Below are positions 43,574 to 52,042 of a stretch of DNA of 57,096 nucleotides, piece by piece. The stretch is from positions 1 to 57,096 of the forward strand of contig CAKTXA010000016.1 in the NCBI GenBank assembly GCA_934631005.1. The letters are read 5' to 3'. The notes under the pieces are model-generated. The model saw only the letters and a list, made by a program, of their open reading frames with translations. It was not told where the DNA came from and ran no database searches. Numbering within the stretch: position 1 is the stretch's first letter; each line of letters begins with the position of its first letter. The stretch is from an uncultured Oscillospiraceae bacterium (lineage in GTDB: Bacteria; Bacillota; Clostridia; Oscillospirales; Oscillospiraceae). The translations under genes were made by a program, and so were the position numbers.

Positions 43574-45202
43574 ATGAGAAACACGAAGAGAAAGCCGGGC
43601 ATCCGCGCGATCACGCTGCTGCTGGCGGTCGTGACGCTGCTGTCCGTCCTGACTGCCTGCGGCAAGCAGGAGGCGTCCGAGCCGGAAAGCCAGCCGGGTG
43701 CTGTGAGCGCGGACGCAGATGTGTCGTCCGCGGCGGCGGCCGGGCAGAAAGACTGGAGCAAGGAAAAGAAGATTACGATCGACATTATGACCTTTGACAC
43801 CGGCGAGGCCGACCCCAACAGCGAGACCGACCGGATCAAGCAGTATATCGAGGACAAATTCAACTGCAAGTTCCGCGTCAGCACCGTTACCTACGGCACG
43901 CAGTATGTGGAAAAGCTGAACGTCGTGATCGCGGGCGGCGACTACCCGGACCTGTACAAGGTCATGTGGGCGGACTTTATCAAAAACAGCTATGAGGACG
44001 GCATCCTCTCCAACATCGACGAGCTGGTGGCGGACGGGAACCTGACGAATCTCAAGGCGTATCTGGACGAGGCGCGCCAGTATCAGAACCTGACGGCATT
44101 CGACGGGGAGTACTACGCGATCCCGATGAAGATCGGCGTGTATCAGCACGGCCTTTGGTATCGCAAGGACTGGCTCGACAAGCTCGGCCTGTCTGTGCCG
44201 ACCACGATGGATGAATTCTATGAGGTCGCCAAGGCCTTGAAGGAGGCCGACCTTGACGGCATGGGCGCGTATGGCTTCTCCTGCGATTCGAACTGGTGGC
44301 TCAACCACTTCCACTGCATGTATACCGGCTCGTGGGACTACCGCCTGATGGATGACGGCACGATCCAGCACTATCGCGCGCTGGACGGCATGAAGGACTC
44401 CTACGCCTTCTGGGCGAAAATGTACCGCGAGGGGATTCTGGATCAGTCGATCTACACCGGCACGAATTCCATGGAGCTGTTTGTGACCGGCAAGACCGGC
44501 ATGATGATGAACAACTGCTACGCAAGCCAGATCCAATATGTGCTCGACCAGATCCAGATCAACTATCCCGAGGCGGAGGTCGGCATCATGCAGCTGCCGG
44601 CGGGCGAGCTGGGCTCGCACCAGATCACGGGCACGCCGTATCTGGACTATACCGCCATCTCCTCCACGGCTGAGGACCCGGAGCGCATCGCGGCGATCTT
44701 GGACTACATCCTCTCCCCGGAGGGGCAGAATCTGCTCCGCAACGGCATTGAGGGCATCCACTACACGACCAATGCCGACGGCACGATCACGAAGAACGTG
44801 GAAGAGTGCAAGAAGGAGAAGTTCGGCGCCGGTGAGTACGGCCCGCACTGGATCATGGGTCTTGTCTACTCGGATCCGTACTACATTTCGGACGACTTTG
44901 AATACCTCGATTTCTTCAACGAGAACAAAAAGCGGCTGGAGGATGCGCTGAATACCGACTATTTCGTCACGATGTTCGCGCCGCTCGACGGCTATTCCTC
45001 CGACGTGACGGACAAGTATCTGGCAAAGTTCAACGAGCTGTATAACCAGTTCGACCAGAAGTTTATCATGGGCGAGCTGGAGGTCAACGACGAAAACTGG
45101 CAGCTCTGGAAGGATACCATCGAGAGCGAGGCGCATTACAGCGAGCTGGTGGAGGACTGGACCAACGCCTACCGCGAGTATGAAGCCGCCCAGTCAGACT
45201 GA
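43574..45202 (+). CDS. CUT1 extracellular solute-binding lipoprotein
   Basis: The 542-aa protein has a signal peptide with lipobox (LTAC-G). It shows the type-1 sugar-binding fold: ITIDIMTFDTGEADPNSETD, GDYPDLYKVMWADF, YAIPMKIGVYQHGLWYRKDWL, and AISSTAEDPERIAAILDYILSPEG. Long (~540 aa) binding proteins of this LplA-type are common in gut Clostridia and import oligosaccharides. It should deliver the products of the two GH36 lipoproteins to the permeases encoded next. The predicted ligand is an alpha-galactoside; this is inference from context. Confidence 0.92.
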   Translation: MRNTKRKPGIRAITLLLAVVTLLSVLTACGKQEASEPESQPGAVSADADVSSAAAAGQKDWSKEKKITIDIMTFDTGEADPNSETDRIKQYIEDKFNCKFRVSTVTYGTQYVEKLNVVIAGGDYPDLYKVMWADFIKNSYEDGILSNIDELVADGNLTNLKAYLDEARQYQNLTAFDGEYYAIPMKIGVYQHGLWYRKDWLDKLGLSVPTTMDEFYEVAKALKEADLDGMGAYGFSCDSNWWLNHFHCMYTGSWDYRLMDDGTIQHYRALDGMKDSYAFWAKMYREGILDQSIYTGTNSMELFVTGKTGMMMNNCYASQIQYVLDQIQINYPEAEVGIMQLPAGELGSHQITGTPYLDYTAISSTAEDPERIAAILDYILSPEGQNLLRNGIEGIHYTTNADGTITKNVEECKKEKFGAGEYGPHWIMGLVYSDPYYISDDFEYLDFFNENKKRLEDALNTDYFVTMFAPLDGYSSDVTDKYLAKFNELYNQFDQKFIMGELEVNDENWQLWKDTIESEAHYSELVEDWTNAYREYEAAQSD

Positions 45203-45239
45203 CGTCTGACGCCGCGCAAGCACAAATAGGAGGTCTGTT

Positions 45240-46202
45240 ATGGAACAGATCCTGAAAAAGATCAAATCGAAAAAGCCGCGGCGCAGCCGGGACGATCTTT
45301 CGCAGAGCAAGCTGAAGAAATACCTGCCGTATTATCTGATGCTTTTGCCGCTTGTCGTATTTCTGATCGTGTTCTGCTATCTGCCGATGGGCGGTGTGCT
45401 GATGGCGTTTGAGGATTTCCGGCCTGCGCGCGGCCTGTTCCGCAGCGAATGGGTCGGGCTGGAGAACTTCCGAAACGTGTTCTCCGACAGCATGTTCTGG
45501 AGCCGCCTGAAAAACACCGTGATCATCAGCATCACAAAGCTGATCTTCTCGGCGCCGGCGCCGATCATTCTGGCGCTGCTGCTCAATGAGGTGAAAAACA
45601 AGGCCTTCAAGCGCGTGATCCAGACGATCGTGTACCTGCCGAAGTTCATTTCGTGGGTCGTGGTCGCCACGATCGTGCAGGCTCTGCTGGATGTGCAGGA
45701 CGGCCCGATCAACAGTTTGCTGATCTCACTGGGCATTCTGGACGAGTCCATGCTTCTGATGGGCTCCAAGGAGCTTTTCCGGCCGCTGCTGGTGATCACG
45801 GACGTGTGGAAGGGTGTCGGCTGGGGGTCGATCGTATATCTGGCGGCGCTGACGTCCATCAGCCCGGAATACTACGAAGCGGCCACGCTGGACGGCGCGA
45901 ACCGCCTGCAGAAAATGTGGTATGTCACGCTCCCGTTCCTAAAGCCGACGTTTATGATCCTGATCATCCTGTCTATGGGCAGCATCCTCAGCGCGGGCTT
46001 CGATCAGGTGTATGTCATGTCGAACTCGGTCGTGATGGAGGTCGGCGACATCATTGACACCTATGTCTACCGCAAGGGCCTGATCGACCGGGACTACGGC
46101 TACGCCGCGGCGGTGGGCCTGTTCAAAAGCGTCGTGAGCGTATTTTTGGTCGGCGGGGCGAACTGGCTCGCCAAAAAGACGGACAACGAATCCCTGTTCT
46201 GA
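45240..46202 (+). CDS. CUT1 ABC transporter permease (LplB/MalF type)
   Basis: The 320-aa integral membrane protein has a cytosolic basic start (KIKSKKPRRSR), then six helices. The EAA loop (EYYEAATLDGANRLQKMWYVTLPFL) contacts the ATPase. AGGAGGT precedes the start. It lies 38 bases after the binding protein. No ATPase gene is in the operon. Confidence 0.95.
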   Translation: MEQILKKIKSKKPRRSRDDLSQSKLKKYLPYYLMLLPLVVFLIVFCYLPMGGVLMAFEDFRPARGLFRSEWVGLENFRNVFSDSMFWSRLKNTVIISITKLIFSAPAPIILALLLNEVKNKAFKRVIQTIVYLPKFISWVVVATIVQALLDVQDGPINSLLISLGILDESMLLMGSKELFRPLLVITDVWKGVGWGSIVYLAALTSISPEYYEAATLDGANRLQKMWYVTLPFLKPTFMILIILSMGSILSAGFDQVYVMSNSVVMEVGDIIDTYVYRKGLIDRDYGYAAAVGLFKSVVSVFLVGGANWLAKKTDNESLF

Positions 46203-46237
46203 CAGGGCGGCATTTACGGAAAGGAAATCAACGCGAA

Positions 46238-47119
46238 ATGAAACACAGGTCACACAAGCGGATCAGCGCGTTTACCGTGGTCAATACGATCGTGCTGCTC
46301 CTGATCGCCTTTATCATGTTCTATCCGTTCTGGTATGTGCTGATGGGTTCGTTCATGTCCACAAACGAGTCGATCCTCTCCACATTCAATTTCTACGTGA
46401 AGGAGCCGACGCTGGAGGCGTACAGGACATTTTTCAGCTCCGTGAATTTCGGCCAGCATTTTCTTGCCAGCGCCTATGCTTCGATCGTCGGTACGATCGT
46501 AAGCCTGATCTGCACGACCATGGCGGCATATGCCCTGTCCAAGCGGGATCTTCCCGGCGCGGGCGTGATTATGCGGCTGGTGCTGGTTGCCATGCTGTTT
46601 AACGGCGGCCTGATCCCGACCTATATGGTCGTGCGCAGCGTTGGTCTGATCAACAAATGGGAAGCGCTGTATGTGCCGGGGCTGATCAATCTGTTCTATA
46701 TGATCATCATGCGTACCTATTTCCGCGGCATCGGCCCGGAGCTTGAGGAGGCCGCGCGGATCGACGGCGCGAGCGAGCTGCGCATCTTTGTGCAGATCAT
46801 CCTGCCGCTGTCAAAGCCCATCTTGGCGACGATCGCGCTGTTTTACACGGTCGACCGCTGGAACGATCTGATGGGCGGCATCATCTACATCAACGACATC
46901 AACAAGCAGCCGCTGCAGGCGATGCTCTACCGCATCATCAGTAACCAAGTGGCCATGAGCGCCACGCCGGTCTCGGCGGCGCAGCAGTCGCTGAACGTTA
47001 CTACGGAGACGGCGGGCTATGCCGCGACGGTTTTGACCATGCTGCCGATCCTCTGCATCTATCCGGCTTTGCAGAAGTATTTTATCCACGGCATGATGGT
47101 CGGCTCGGTCAAGGAATAA
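46238..47119 (+). CDS. CUT1 ABC transporter permease (LplC/MalG type)
   Basis: The 293-aa membrane protein is the partner of the preceding permease. It has about six helices and an EAA loop (ELEEAARIDGASELRIFVQIILPLSKPI). AAAGGAAA lies upstream of the start. The ATP-hydrolysing subunit is absent and must be supplied by a shared MsmK/UgpC-type ATPase elsewhere in the genome. Confidence 0.95.
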   Translation: MKHRSHKRISAFTVVNTIVLLLIAFIMFYPFWYVLMGSFMSTNESILSTFNFYVKEPTLEAYRTFFSSVNFGQHFLASAYASIVGTIVSLICTTMAAYALSKRDLPGAGVIMRLVLVAMLFNGGLIPTYMVVRSVGLINKWEALYVPGLINLFYMIIMRTYFRGIGPELEEAARIDGASELRIFVQIILPLSKPILATIALFYTVDRWNDLMGGIIYINDINKQPLQAMLYRIISNQVAMSATPVSAAQQSLNVTTETAGYAATVLTMLPILCIYPALQKYFIHGMMVGSVKE

Positions 47120-47147
47120 GCGGTGCGGAACAGCAGGAGGCGAGCAA

Positions 47148-49292
47148 ATGATGGACCGGATCTATCGTACGTTTGACGGCAGCGGCAGCGAGGTAGTGCA
47201 CTGCGCGTCGGGCATGACGGTATATGAAGAAAAGCTGATCGGCGGGAAGCTGCTGATGCGGTATCTGAACGCCTGCGGCCAGATCATCCCCGAAATGCAT
47301 CTGCCGGACGCGCGGTTTTCAGAGCTGGCGCACAGCACGTTCCGGATCGAGGCAGACGGCCGCGAGCTGGCGGACGGCTGGGTATCGGAGGGCGGTGCGC
47401 CGGCCGGCGGCGATACGTTTGCGCTCACGCTGCGGCATACGGACGCCGCGCTGCGCGTGACGGTTTTTACAAAGGCAGACGGCAAGGGGTGGATCAGCCG
47501 GTGGCTGCGGCTGGAGAATACCGCCGATGCCGCACTGCCGCTGACAAACGTGCTGCCGTTTGCGGGAAGACTTTGGCGTCACGTTTTTCAGAACGCGAAC
47601 CTGAGCTATTCGCCGGCGGAGTGCGGCGTTCTGCCGCAGGAGCAGTATGAGATCGGCTACGGCGCGTGCAGCGACTGGGGCACGGAGGGTGACTTCGGCT
47701 TCCATACGCTGACGGAGCGCTTGCATGATAACGGCGGCATGAACGGCCGCTCCGGCTGGTCGCGTCCGGCGTTTGTGCTGCGCGACCGCGTCAACGGGCA
47801 GCAGTTCTGCTGCGAGTTCGCCTACAGCGGAAACTGGCAGCTCCTTGCGGAGCCGTGTCCGCTGCCGGACGGCGCGGCGGTCGACTTTGCCATCGGATTG
47901 GCGGCACCTGCGGGCGAATGCGTCCGCGTGCTCGCCCCCGGAGAGAGCGTTTTGACGCCGCAGGTGCATTTTACCCTGTGCGCGGAGGGCGCGCACGCGC
48001 TCGTCGCGTCCCGCCACCGGTTTGTGCGGGAGCAGATCCTGCCGCAGAGCGACCCGATCGGGCGCTGCCTGATCGAGGCGAATCATCGCGGCTATCTCTG
48101 TGACAGGGAAAATGAAGCGGATATTCTGCGGGATATTGACGTTGCCGCCGCGATCGGCGCGGAGCTGTATGTGATCGACGCGGGTTGGTTCGGGAAAGCG
48201 CCGAACAACTGGTACAACAACGCGGGCGACTGGTTCGCGGGGCAGTGGCTGCCGAACGATCTGTATCCGATCATCCGGCACGCCAAGGAGCGTGGCATGA
48301 AGTTCGGGCTCTGGATGGAGATCGAGGCCGCCGGCGAGAACAGCGCGGTGCGAAAAGAGCATCCCGAGTTCCTGATGCGGCGGCACGGCGAGCTCTGCTG
48401 CGGCGGGCGGGCCCTCGATTATTCCAAGCCGGAGGTGATCACCTGGATCGAGGAGGAGATCGCCCGTGTGATCACCCGGTACGATCTGGATATGTTCCGG
48501 ATCGACCACAATCACTGGCTGAACGAGAGCGGCACGCGGGAGGTCTGCGGCTATACCGAGGACGTCCTGTGGCGGTATTTTGAGAATTTTTACGCTCTGT
48601 TTGTCCGCCTGAGGGCCCGGTTCCCGAACGTGTCGTTCCAGAACTGCGCGGCCGGCGGCGGACGGCTGGATCTGGGGATCCTGCGGTATTTCCATCACAC
48701 CGAGGTCACCGACTGGGTCAGACCGCCCAGAAGCGCAAAGATCTTTAACGGCATTCTTGCCCAGCTCCCGCCGGAGATCCAGCTGCGCACGGTCGGTACG
48801 GAGGTATCTGAGCACGTTCAGGATTCGGACATCCTTGCCCAGCTGCACAACGTCATGCAGTCGCGGATGATTTTCCGCGGCATCGCGCCGTTGGAACAGG
48901 CACTGGCCCCGCAGCTGAAGGAGCGCCTTGTGCGGGCGACCGCGCTCTATAAAACGGAGCTGCGCCCGATCCTTACGGGAAGCTGCAGGGTATACCGCCA
49001 CGCAGAGCAGAGCGGCGTTCTCACGCCGTGCGGCTGGTCGGCCAATGAGTTCGCTCGGCCGGACAGCTCGGCGGCGTTTGCAGTCGTGCAGAAGCTGTCG
49101 GATACGGCGGAAAACTGGTACCGCCTGCGGTTTTTGGGGCTTAAGAGCCTGAAAACGTACCAGGTACGCTTTGACCGCCGTGAGGATGAGCTGATCGCCA
49201 CCGGCGCCGAGCTGCTGCAGACTGGCCTGCTGATCCCCATGGACGGTATGCTGACCAGTGAGCTGATCCTCGTCAAAGAGCTCGGCTCCTGA
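47148..49292 (+). CDS. Cytosolic GH36 alpha-galactosidase
   Basis: The 714-aa protein has no signal peptide, so it acts on imported oligosaccharides. Barrel motifs: YVIDAGWFGKAPNNW, KFGLWMEIEAAGENS, FRIDHNHWLNESG with predicted nucleophile D453, and FQNCAAGGGRLDLGILRYFHHTEVTDW with predicted acid/base D522. The spacing and N-terminal beta domain match GH36. It departs from the two lipoprotein paralogues in the catalytic strands (R-I-D-H-N, T-E-V-T-D), so it may cleave a different linkage. AGGAGGCGAGCAA precedes the start. It is the last gene of the operon. Confidence 0.9.
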   Translation: MMDRIYRTFDGSGSEVVHCASGMTVYEEKLIGGKLLMRYLNACGQIIPEMHLPDARFSELAHSTFRIEADGRELADGWVSEGGAPAGGDTFALTLRHTDAALRVTVFTKADGKGWISRWLRLENTADAALPLTNVLPFAGRLWRHVFQNANLSYSPAECGVLPQEQYEIGYGACSDWGTEGDFGFHTLTERLHDNGGMNGRSGWSRPAFVLRDRVNGQQFCCEFAYSGNWQLLAEPCPLPDGAAVDFAIGLAAPAGECVRVLAPGESVLTPQVHFTLCAEGAHALVASRHRFVREQILPQSDPIGRCLIEANHRGYLCDRENEADILRDIDVAAAIGAELYVIDAGWFGKAPNNWYNNAGDWFAGQWLPNDLYPIIRHAKERGMKFGLWMEIEAAGENSAVRKEHPEFLMRRHGELCCGGRALDYSKPEVITWIEEEIARVITRYDLDMFRIDHNHWLNESGTREVCGYTEDVLWRYFENFYALFVRLRARFPNVSFQNCAAGGGRLDLGILRYFHHTEVTDWVRPPRSAKIFNGILAQLPPEIQLRTVGTEVSEHVQDSDILAQLHNVMQSRMIFRGIAPLEQALAPQLKERLVRATALYKTELRPILTGSCRVYRHAEQSGVLTPCGWSANEFARPDSSAAFAVVQKLSDTAENWYRLRFLGLKSLKTYQVRFDRREDELIATGAELLQTGLLIPMDGMLTSELILVKELGS

Positions 49293-49318
49293 CATCCATC
49301 TCCAAGACACAAAAAATT

Positions 49319-49347
49319 CCCCCGGGTGCGGATGCACCCGGGGGCCT
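49319..49347 (+). terminator. Terminator of the alpha-galactoside operon
   Basis: An 11-bp stem CCCCCGGGTGC / GCACCCGGGGG is followed by a weak CCTTT tail, 27 bases after the last stop. Modest T-tract. Confidence 0.6.
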
Positions 49348-49521
49348 TTGCGCATGGGAATTGAGTGATTGAACGGTTCGTCCTGAAAAAGGTGGCGTGC
49401 AGTGAAAAAGAGTGCGGCTGTATTACAGAGAAAGTACAGGCGTATTGTTCAAAAAACCTCGATCACGTATGATTTTTCGGCTTTTTAGCCTACAAAATGT
49501 TTGCGTGACGAAAAGATGGAC

Positions 49522-49551
49522 GAAATGTCGGAATACCGGCATTTCTTTTTT
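49522..49551 (+). terminator. Hairpin-T6 in the leader of the first XRE gene
   Basis: GAAATGTCGG / CCGGCATTTC with loop AATA and six T lies 53 bases before the XRE start. It is a good intrinsic terminator by itself. Since no gene lies just upstream, it may be a leader attenuator or a barrier to read-through. The other XRE copy lacks this hairpin. Confidence 0.6.
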
Positions 49552-49603
49552 CGTGTTTTCTTTGTATTCTTACGATATATCAAACAAAAAGAGGAGAAAT
49601 AGT

Positions 49604-49930
49604 ATGGAAAAACGTAATCGTTTGGCAGAAAATCTGCGGCTTTATCAGCAGATGCGGGATAAGACACTGGCCGAGCTTTCGGCGGAACTGGGTGTCGCGC
49701 GGTCGACGGTGCAGTCGATTCTGACTGACGGAAATACGACCGTTGATACGCTCGTTCGTATGCACAACTCCACACAGCTTTCGCTGGATGAGCTCGTGTT
49801 CGGCAAAAACACGGACGAAACCCGCCGCAGCGGCCTGTTTGACATCATCCGCTGGTTCCAAAATCAGCCGTCCGAAAAGCAGAGCCAGATCGCCTCCCAC
49901 CTCAGCGCCCTGTTCGAGCTGACACGGTGA
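49604..49930 (+). CDS. Small XRE-type DNA-binding protein, copy 1
   Basis: The 108-aa protein starts at 49604 (MEKRNRLAENL), where AGAGGAG precedes it; an in-frame ATG at 49412 has no such site. The helix-turn-helix reads KTLAELSAELGVARSTVQSILTD. A C-terminal helix (SGLFDIIRWFQNQPSEKQSQIASHLSALFEL) may mediate dimerisation. It differs at only three residues (5, 16, 58) from the XRE protein at 51579-51905, which lies in the opposite orientation. Role: probably a repressor within a small mobile or remnant island. Confidence 0.85.
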   Translation: MEKRNRLAENLRLYQQMRDKTLAELSAELGVARSTVQSILTDGNTTVDTLVRMHNSTQLSLDELVFGKNTDETRRSGLFDIIRWFQNQPSEKQSQIASHLSALFELTR

Positions 49931-49938
49931 GCACGGAC

Positions 49939-49978
49939 GTACAAAAGGGACTCACCAACAGGGGAGTCCCTTTTGTAC
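49939..49978 (+). terminator. Hairpin after XRE copy 1
   Basis: GTACAAAAGGGACTC / GAGTCCCTTTTGTAC flanks a 10-base loop: a 15-bp perfect stem that ends near TTTTGTACGT. The same hairpin follows copy 2 in inverse orientation at 51531-51570. Confidence 0.7.
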
Positions 49979-50701
49979 GTGCTGTAAACAGCAAAGAGTG
50001 AAACAACTACAGCCCAGGCCGCCCTCGTGCCGCCCGGAAAAATCCAGTTTCGACCCGTCCAACAGCACGTAGCCCGTCTCGCTCCTCTTGTACGTCTTGC
50101 CAAAATATGCCAGCGCCGTCTTGCCGTTTTCCTTCGGACTCGCCGCGGGGGAGAACTTCACCTTGTCCGCATACTCCCCATTCGGATTGCGCGTCTCTTT
50201 GAACGCTGCGAGCACGTCCTGTGGCAAAATACTTTGATGTGTGCTATTGACAATTCCGAGAAAATCCTTTATGCTGATGGTGGCAGCCTTGATAGGGAAT
50301 CTACCCTGGGACTTCGTGTCCGCCTGGCTGCCGTTTTTTTGTCTCCCGCTCACCGCGTGAGCAACATCATAAGCACTTACTCCAGAAACATTACCGCTTC
50401 TCTGTTCCGCCGTGATGATCGCCACAAACTCTCGCCCGCTGCGGTCTGTCGCATAGGCTGCCATCGCATACGTCCCGGTCACGCCGCTTGCCTTGTTGCG
50501 CAGCGCATTGATCGGCACAGCGCTTTTGACGATCGTCCCGATGTTTGCACCCAGCCGTGCGTTGGTGAGCAGACGGTTGAGGCTGCCGTTCAGTCCATGC
50601 CGGATACTTGCTGTGTCGATTCTCAGCTCCCGCCCGGTGTAATCATTCTGCACAAAAACCTTCCCGTCCCGCTCCGTTCCAACGGCGCGGGCGTTTTTCA
50701 T
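49952..50701 (-). pseudogene. Truncated large polyvalent protein fragment (PBECR-type domain)
   Basis: The conserved frame starts near an ATG at 50701 (MKNARAVGTERDGKVFVQND) and continues RELRIDTASIRHGL, a Gly/Ala-rich stretch, REFVAIITAEQRSGNVSG, SYDVAHAVSGR-like blocks and SHQSILPQDVLAAF. These match, from memory, the PBECR (Barnase-EndoU-ColicinE5/D-RelE-like) nuclease-like region found near the C-terminus of large polyvalent phage or ICE proteins. The end (LLDGSKLDFSGRHEGG) starts another such domain but breaks off at about 50020. It then runs into the inverted-repeat sequence to a chance stop. The ORF extends 45 codons upstream with no homology. I take it as a remnant. Confidence 0.55.
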
Positions 50702-50745
50702 GCCTGCGCAGACAGGACAGCTATAGTGTTTGCACACACGGAAAA

Positions 50746-50803
50746 GCGGTAGTCCCATGCCTCCACTGAGGTGAAGGCATGGGACTGTGCAAATCACTAC
50801 CGC
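50746..50803. repeat. Nested inverted repeat, possible IS200/IS605-type end
   Basis: The outer arms GCGGTAGT / ACTACCGC enclose an inner pair AGTCCCATGCCT (50751-50762) / AGGCATGGGACT (50775-50786). Such subterminal hairpins are typical of IS200/IS605 elements, but no transposase or accessory gene is present. It lies at the junction between the XRE gene and the polyvalent fragment. Confidence 0.4.
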
Positions 50804-50804
50804 G

Positions 50805-51215
50805 TTAAGGAGAAGATATTCCTTTTGCATCCTCATCTGCGGCGTTTCGTATCAGCGCATCCAGACGCTCTAGTTTTGCCGAAGTTCGCAAAGCCGTCTC
50901 CCAGAGGTCGACAGCTTCCTCTGCAATGCTCTGCGCTTGCGAATGTAGAGTGGGAATCGTCCGGCGCAGCGCGTCCAAACTGGGCAAAGCCGCATCCTGC
51001 GCGCCCTCCAATCCAGATACCAGCTGCGCCGGTGAGATCGACAGGCCGTCCGCCAGCATTTCGATAGAATCCGCGCGCGGACACGTTGTACACTTCAAAT
51101 ACCCCTGCAGCGTCGAGCGCGGGATGCCAAGCTCCTGCGAGAATTCCAGCTTTGTCATTCCCGAAGCCTGCAATTCCCGCTGTAATATGGCTGCGATGTT
51201 TTCCACAATTTTCAT
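50805..51215 (-). CDS. XRE-family regulator (third HTH protein of the island)
   Basis: The 136-aa protein starts at 51215 (MKIVENIAAIL), with AAAGGAG ~10 bases upstream. The helix-turn-helix is MTKLEFSQELGIPRSTLQGYLK, related to but clearly different from the two duplicated XRE proteins. The C-terminal half is helical (HSQAQSIAEEAVDLWETALRTSAKLERLDALIR). It faces the truncated polyvalent fragment, whose ORF overlaps its 3' end. Possibly a phage- or ICE-type repressor that survived decay of the element. Confidence 0.75.
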   Translation of the reverse strand: MKIVENIAAILQRELQASGMTKLEFSQELGIPRSTLQGYLKCTTCPRADSIEMLADGLSISPAQLVSGLEGAQDAALPSLDALRRTIPTLHSQAQSIAEEAVDLWETALRTSAKLERLDALIRNAADEDAKGISSP

Positions 51216-51526
51216 ATGCAAGCCACTCCTTTCACCGCAAAAGATACAGGAGCAGCCGTGCCGCGTAAACGACAACATTTCGGCAAAATAGCCCATATTT
51301 CGACAGCGCGTTTCAAAGCATCGTATTTCACATCGAAAACAGCAGCTTTCTGGCGTAAAATGTTCGTTTTTTACACTGCCTGTGTCGAAAAATTTTTCTG
51401 CCGCAGCCTCGAAATGCGCCCTTGCCCCTCGTATAATCAGAACCACACAAAAAGGTATGGATCCAGCGCAGTTCGATTTGATCCAGAGCAGCAACGCGGC
51501 GGTGAACCGGGCGGCGGGAGCTGCGG
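51216..51526. other. Gene-free spacer upstream of the third XRE gene, with an ORF stub
   Basis: AT-rich for this genome and contains the probable promoter of the minus-strand XRE gene. On the plus strand TATAAT (51434-51439), AAAAAGG and an ATG at 51457 open MDPAQFDLIQSSNAAVNRAA, which is cut by the inverted repeat after ~25 codons. This stub could be the start of a gene lost when the repeat inserted. Confidence 0.35.
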
Positions 51527-51530
51527 CACG

Positions 51531-51570
51531 TGCAAAAAGGGACTCCCCTGTTGGTGAGTCCCTTTTGTAC
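51531..51570 (-). terminator. Hairpin after XRE copy 2
   Basis: Read on the minus strand: GTACAAAAGGGACTC, 10-base loop, GAGTCCCTTTTTGCA, with five T. It is the counterpart of the hairpin at 49939-49978, with a longer T-run. Confidence 0.75.
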
Positions 51571-51578
51571 GTCCGTGC

Positions 51579-51905
51579 TCACCGCGTCAGTTCGAACAGG
51601 GCGCTGAGATGGGACGCGATCTGGCTTTGTTTTTCGGACGGCTGATTCTGGAACCAGCGGATGATGTCAAACAGGCCGCTCCGGCGCGTTTCGTCTGTGT
51701 TTTTGCCAAACACCAGCTCATCCAGTGAGAGGTTCGTCGAATTGTGCATACGAACGAGCGTATCAACGGTCGTATTTCCGTCAGTCAGAATCGACTGCAC
51801 CGTCGACCGCGCGACGCCCAATTCCGCCGAAAGCTCGGCCAGTGTCTTATCCCGCATTTTCTGATAAAGTCGCAGATTTTCTGCCAAACGACTGCGTTTT
51901 TCCAT
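51579..51905 (-). CDS. Small XRE-type DNA-binding protein, copy 2
   Basis: The 108-aa protein has 105 of 108 residues identical to the copy at 49604, including the whole helix-turn-helix. AGAGGAG precedes the start at 51905. The DNA differs mostly at third codon positions, so both copies appear to have been kept under selection. It follows spoVFB on the same strand but is separated by 186 bases with a weak hairpin, so it is probably not part of that operon. Confidence 0.85.
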   Translation of the reverse strand: MEKRSRLAENLRLYQKMRDKTLAELSAELGVARSTVQSILTDGNTTVDTLVRMHNSTNLSLDELVFGKNTDETRRSGLFDIIRWFQNQPSEKQSQIASHLSALFELTR

Positions 51906-52042
51906 TGTTTTTCTCCTCTTTTCGTTCAAATACATCGTAAGGATACAAAGAAAGTGCGGAGAATGGAAGGACGGAGTTTCATAATTTTGGCCAGCATTTC
52001 GACGCCACGAACATTTTCTGATCGCAAAGGCCGAAAAATCAC

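Larger units (their letters stand above)
49604..49984 (+). repeat. Left arm of ~380-bp inverted repeat
   Basis: It covers the XRE gene, its stop and the hairpin. It is about 93% identical to the inverse complement of 51527-51905. Similarity falls off after ACGTGC on the inner side, and extends weakly upstream (shared CTTTGTAT.CTTACGAT and TTTTTCGGC blocks). Confidence 0.8.
51527..51905 (-). repeat. Right arm of ~380-bp inverted repeat
   Basis: Inverse complement of 49604-49984 at about 93% identity, covering the second XRE gene and the hairpin at 51531-51570. The two arms enclose a ~1.5-kb segment. Confidence 0.8.

Noticed and set aside
41297..45136. A 1,279-codon minus-strand frame opposite the GH36 and binding-protein genes
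   Set aside because: Low-complexity Arg/Val/His-rich translation without motifs; it crosses two real genes that have ribosome binding sites and lipoboxes.
49412..49603. N-terminal extension of XRE copy 1
   Set aside because: It reads through a terminator-like hairpin, has no ribosome binding site, and the duplicate starts at the inner ATG.
49604..51905. Complete insertion sequence or transposon
   Set aside because: No transposase, recombinase or target-site duplication could be identified; only inverted arms with regulator genes are present.
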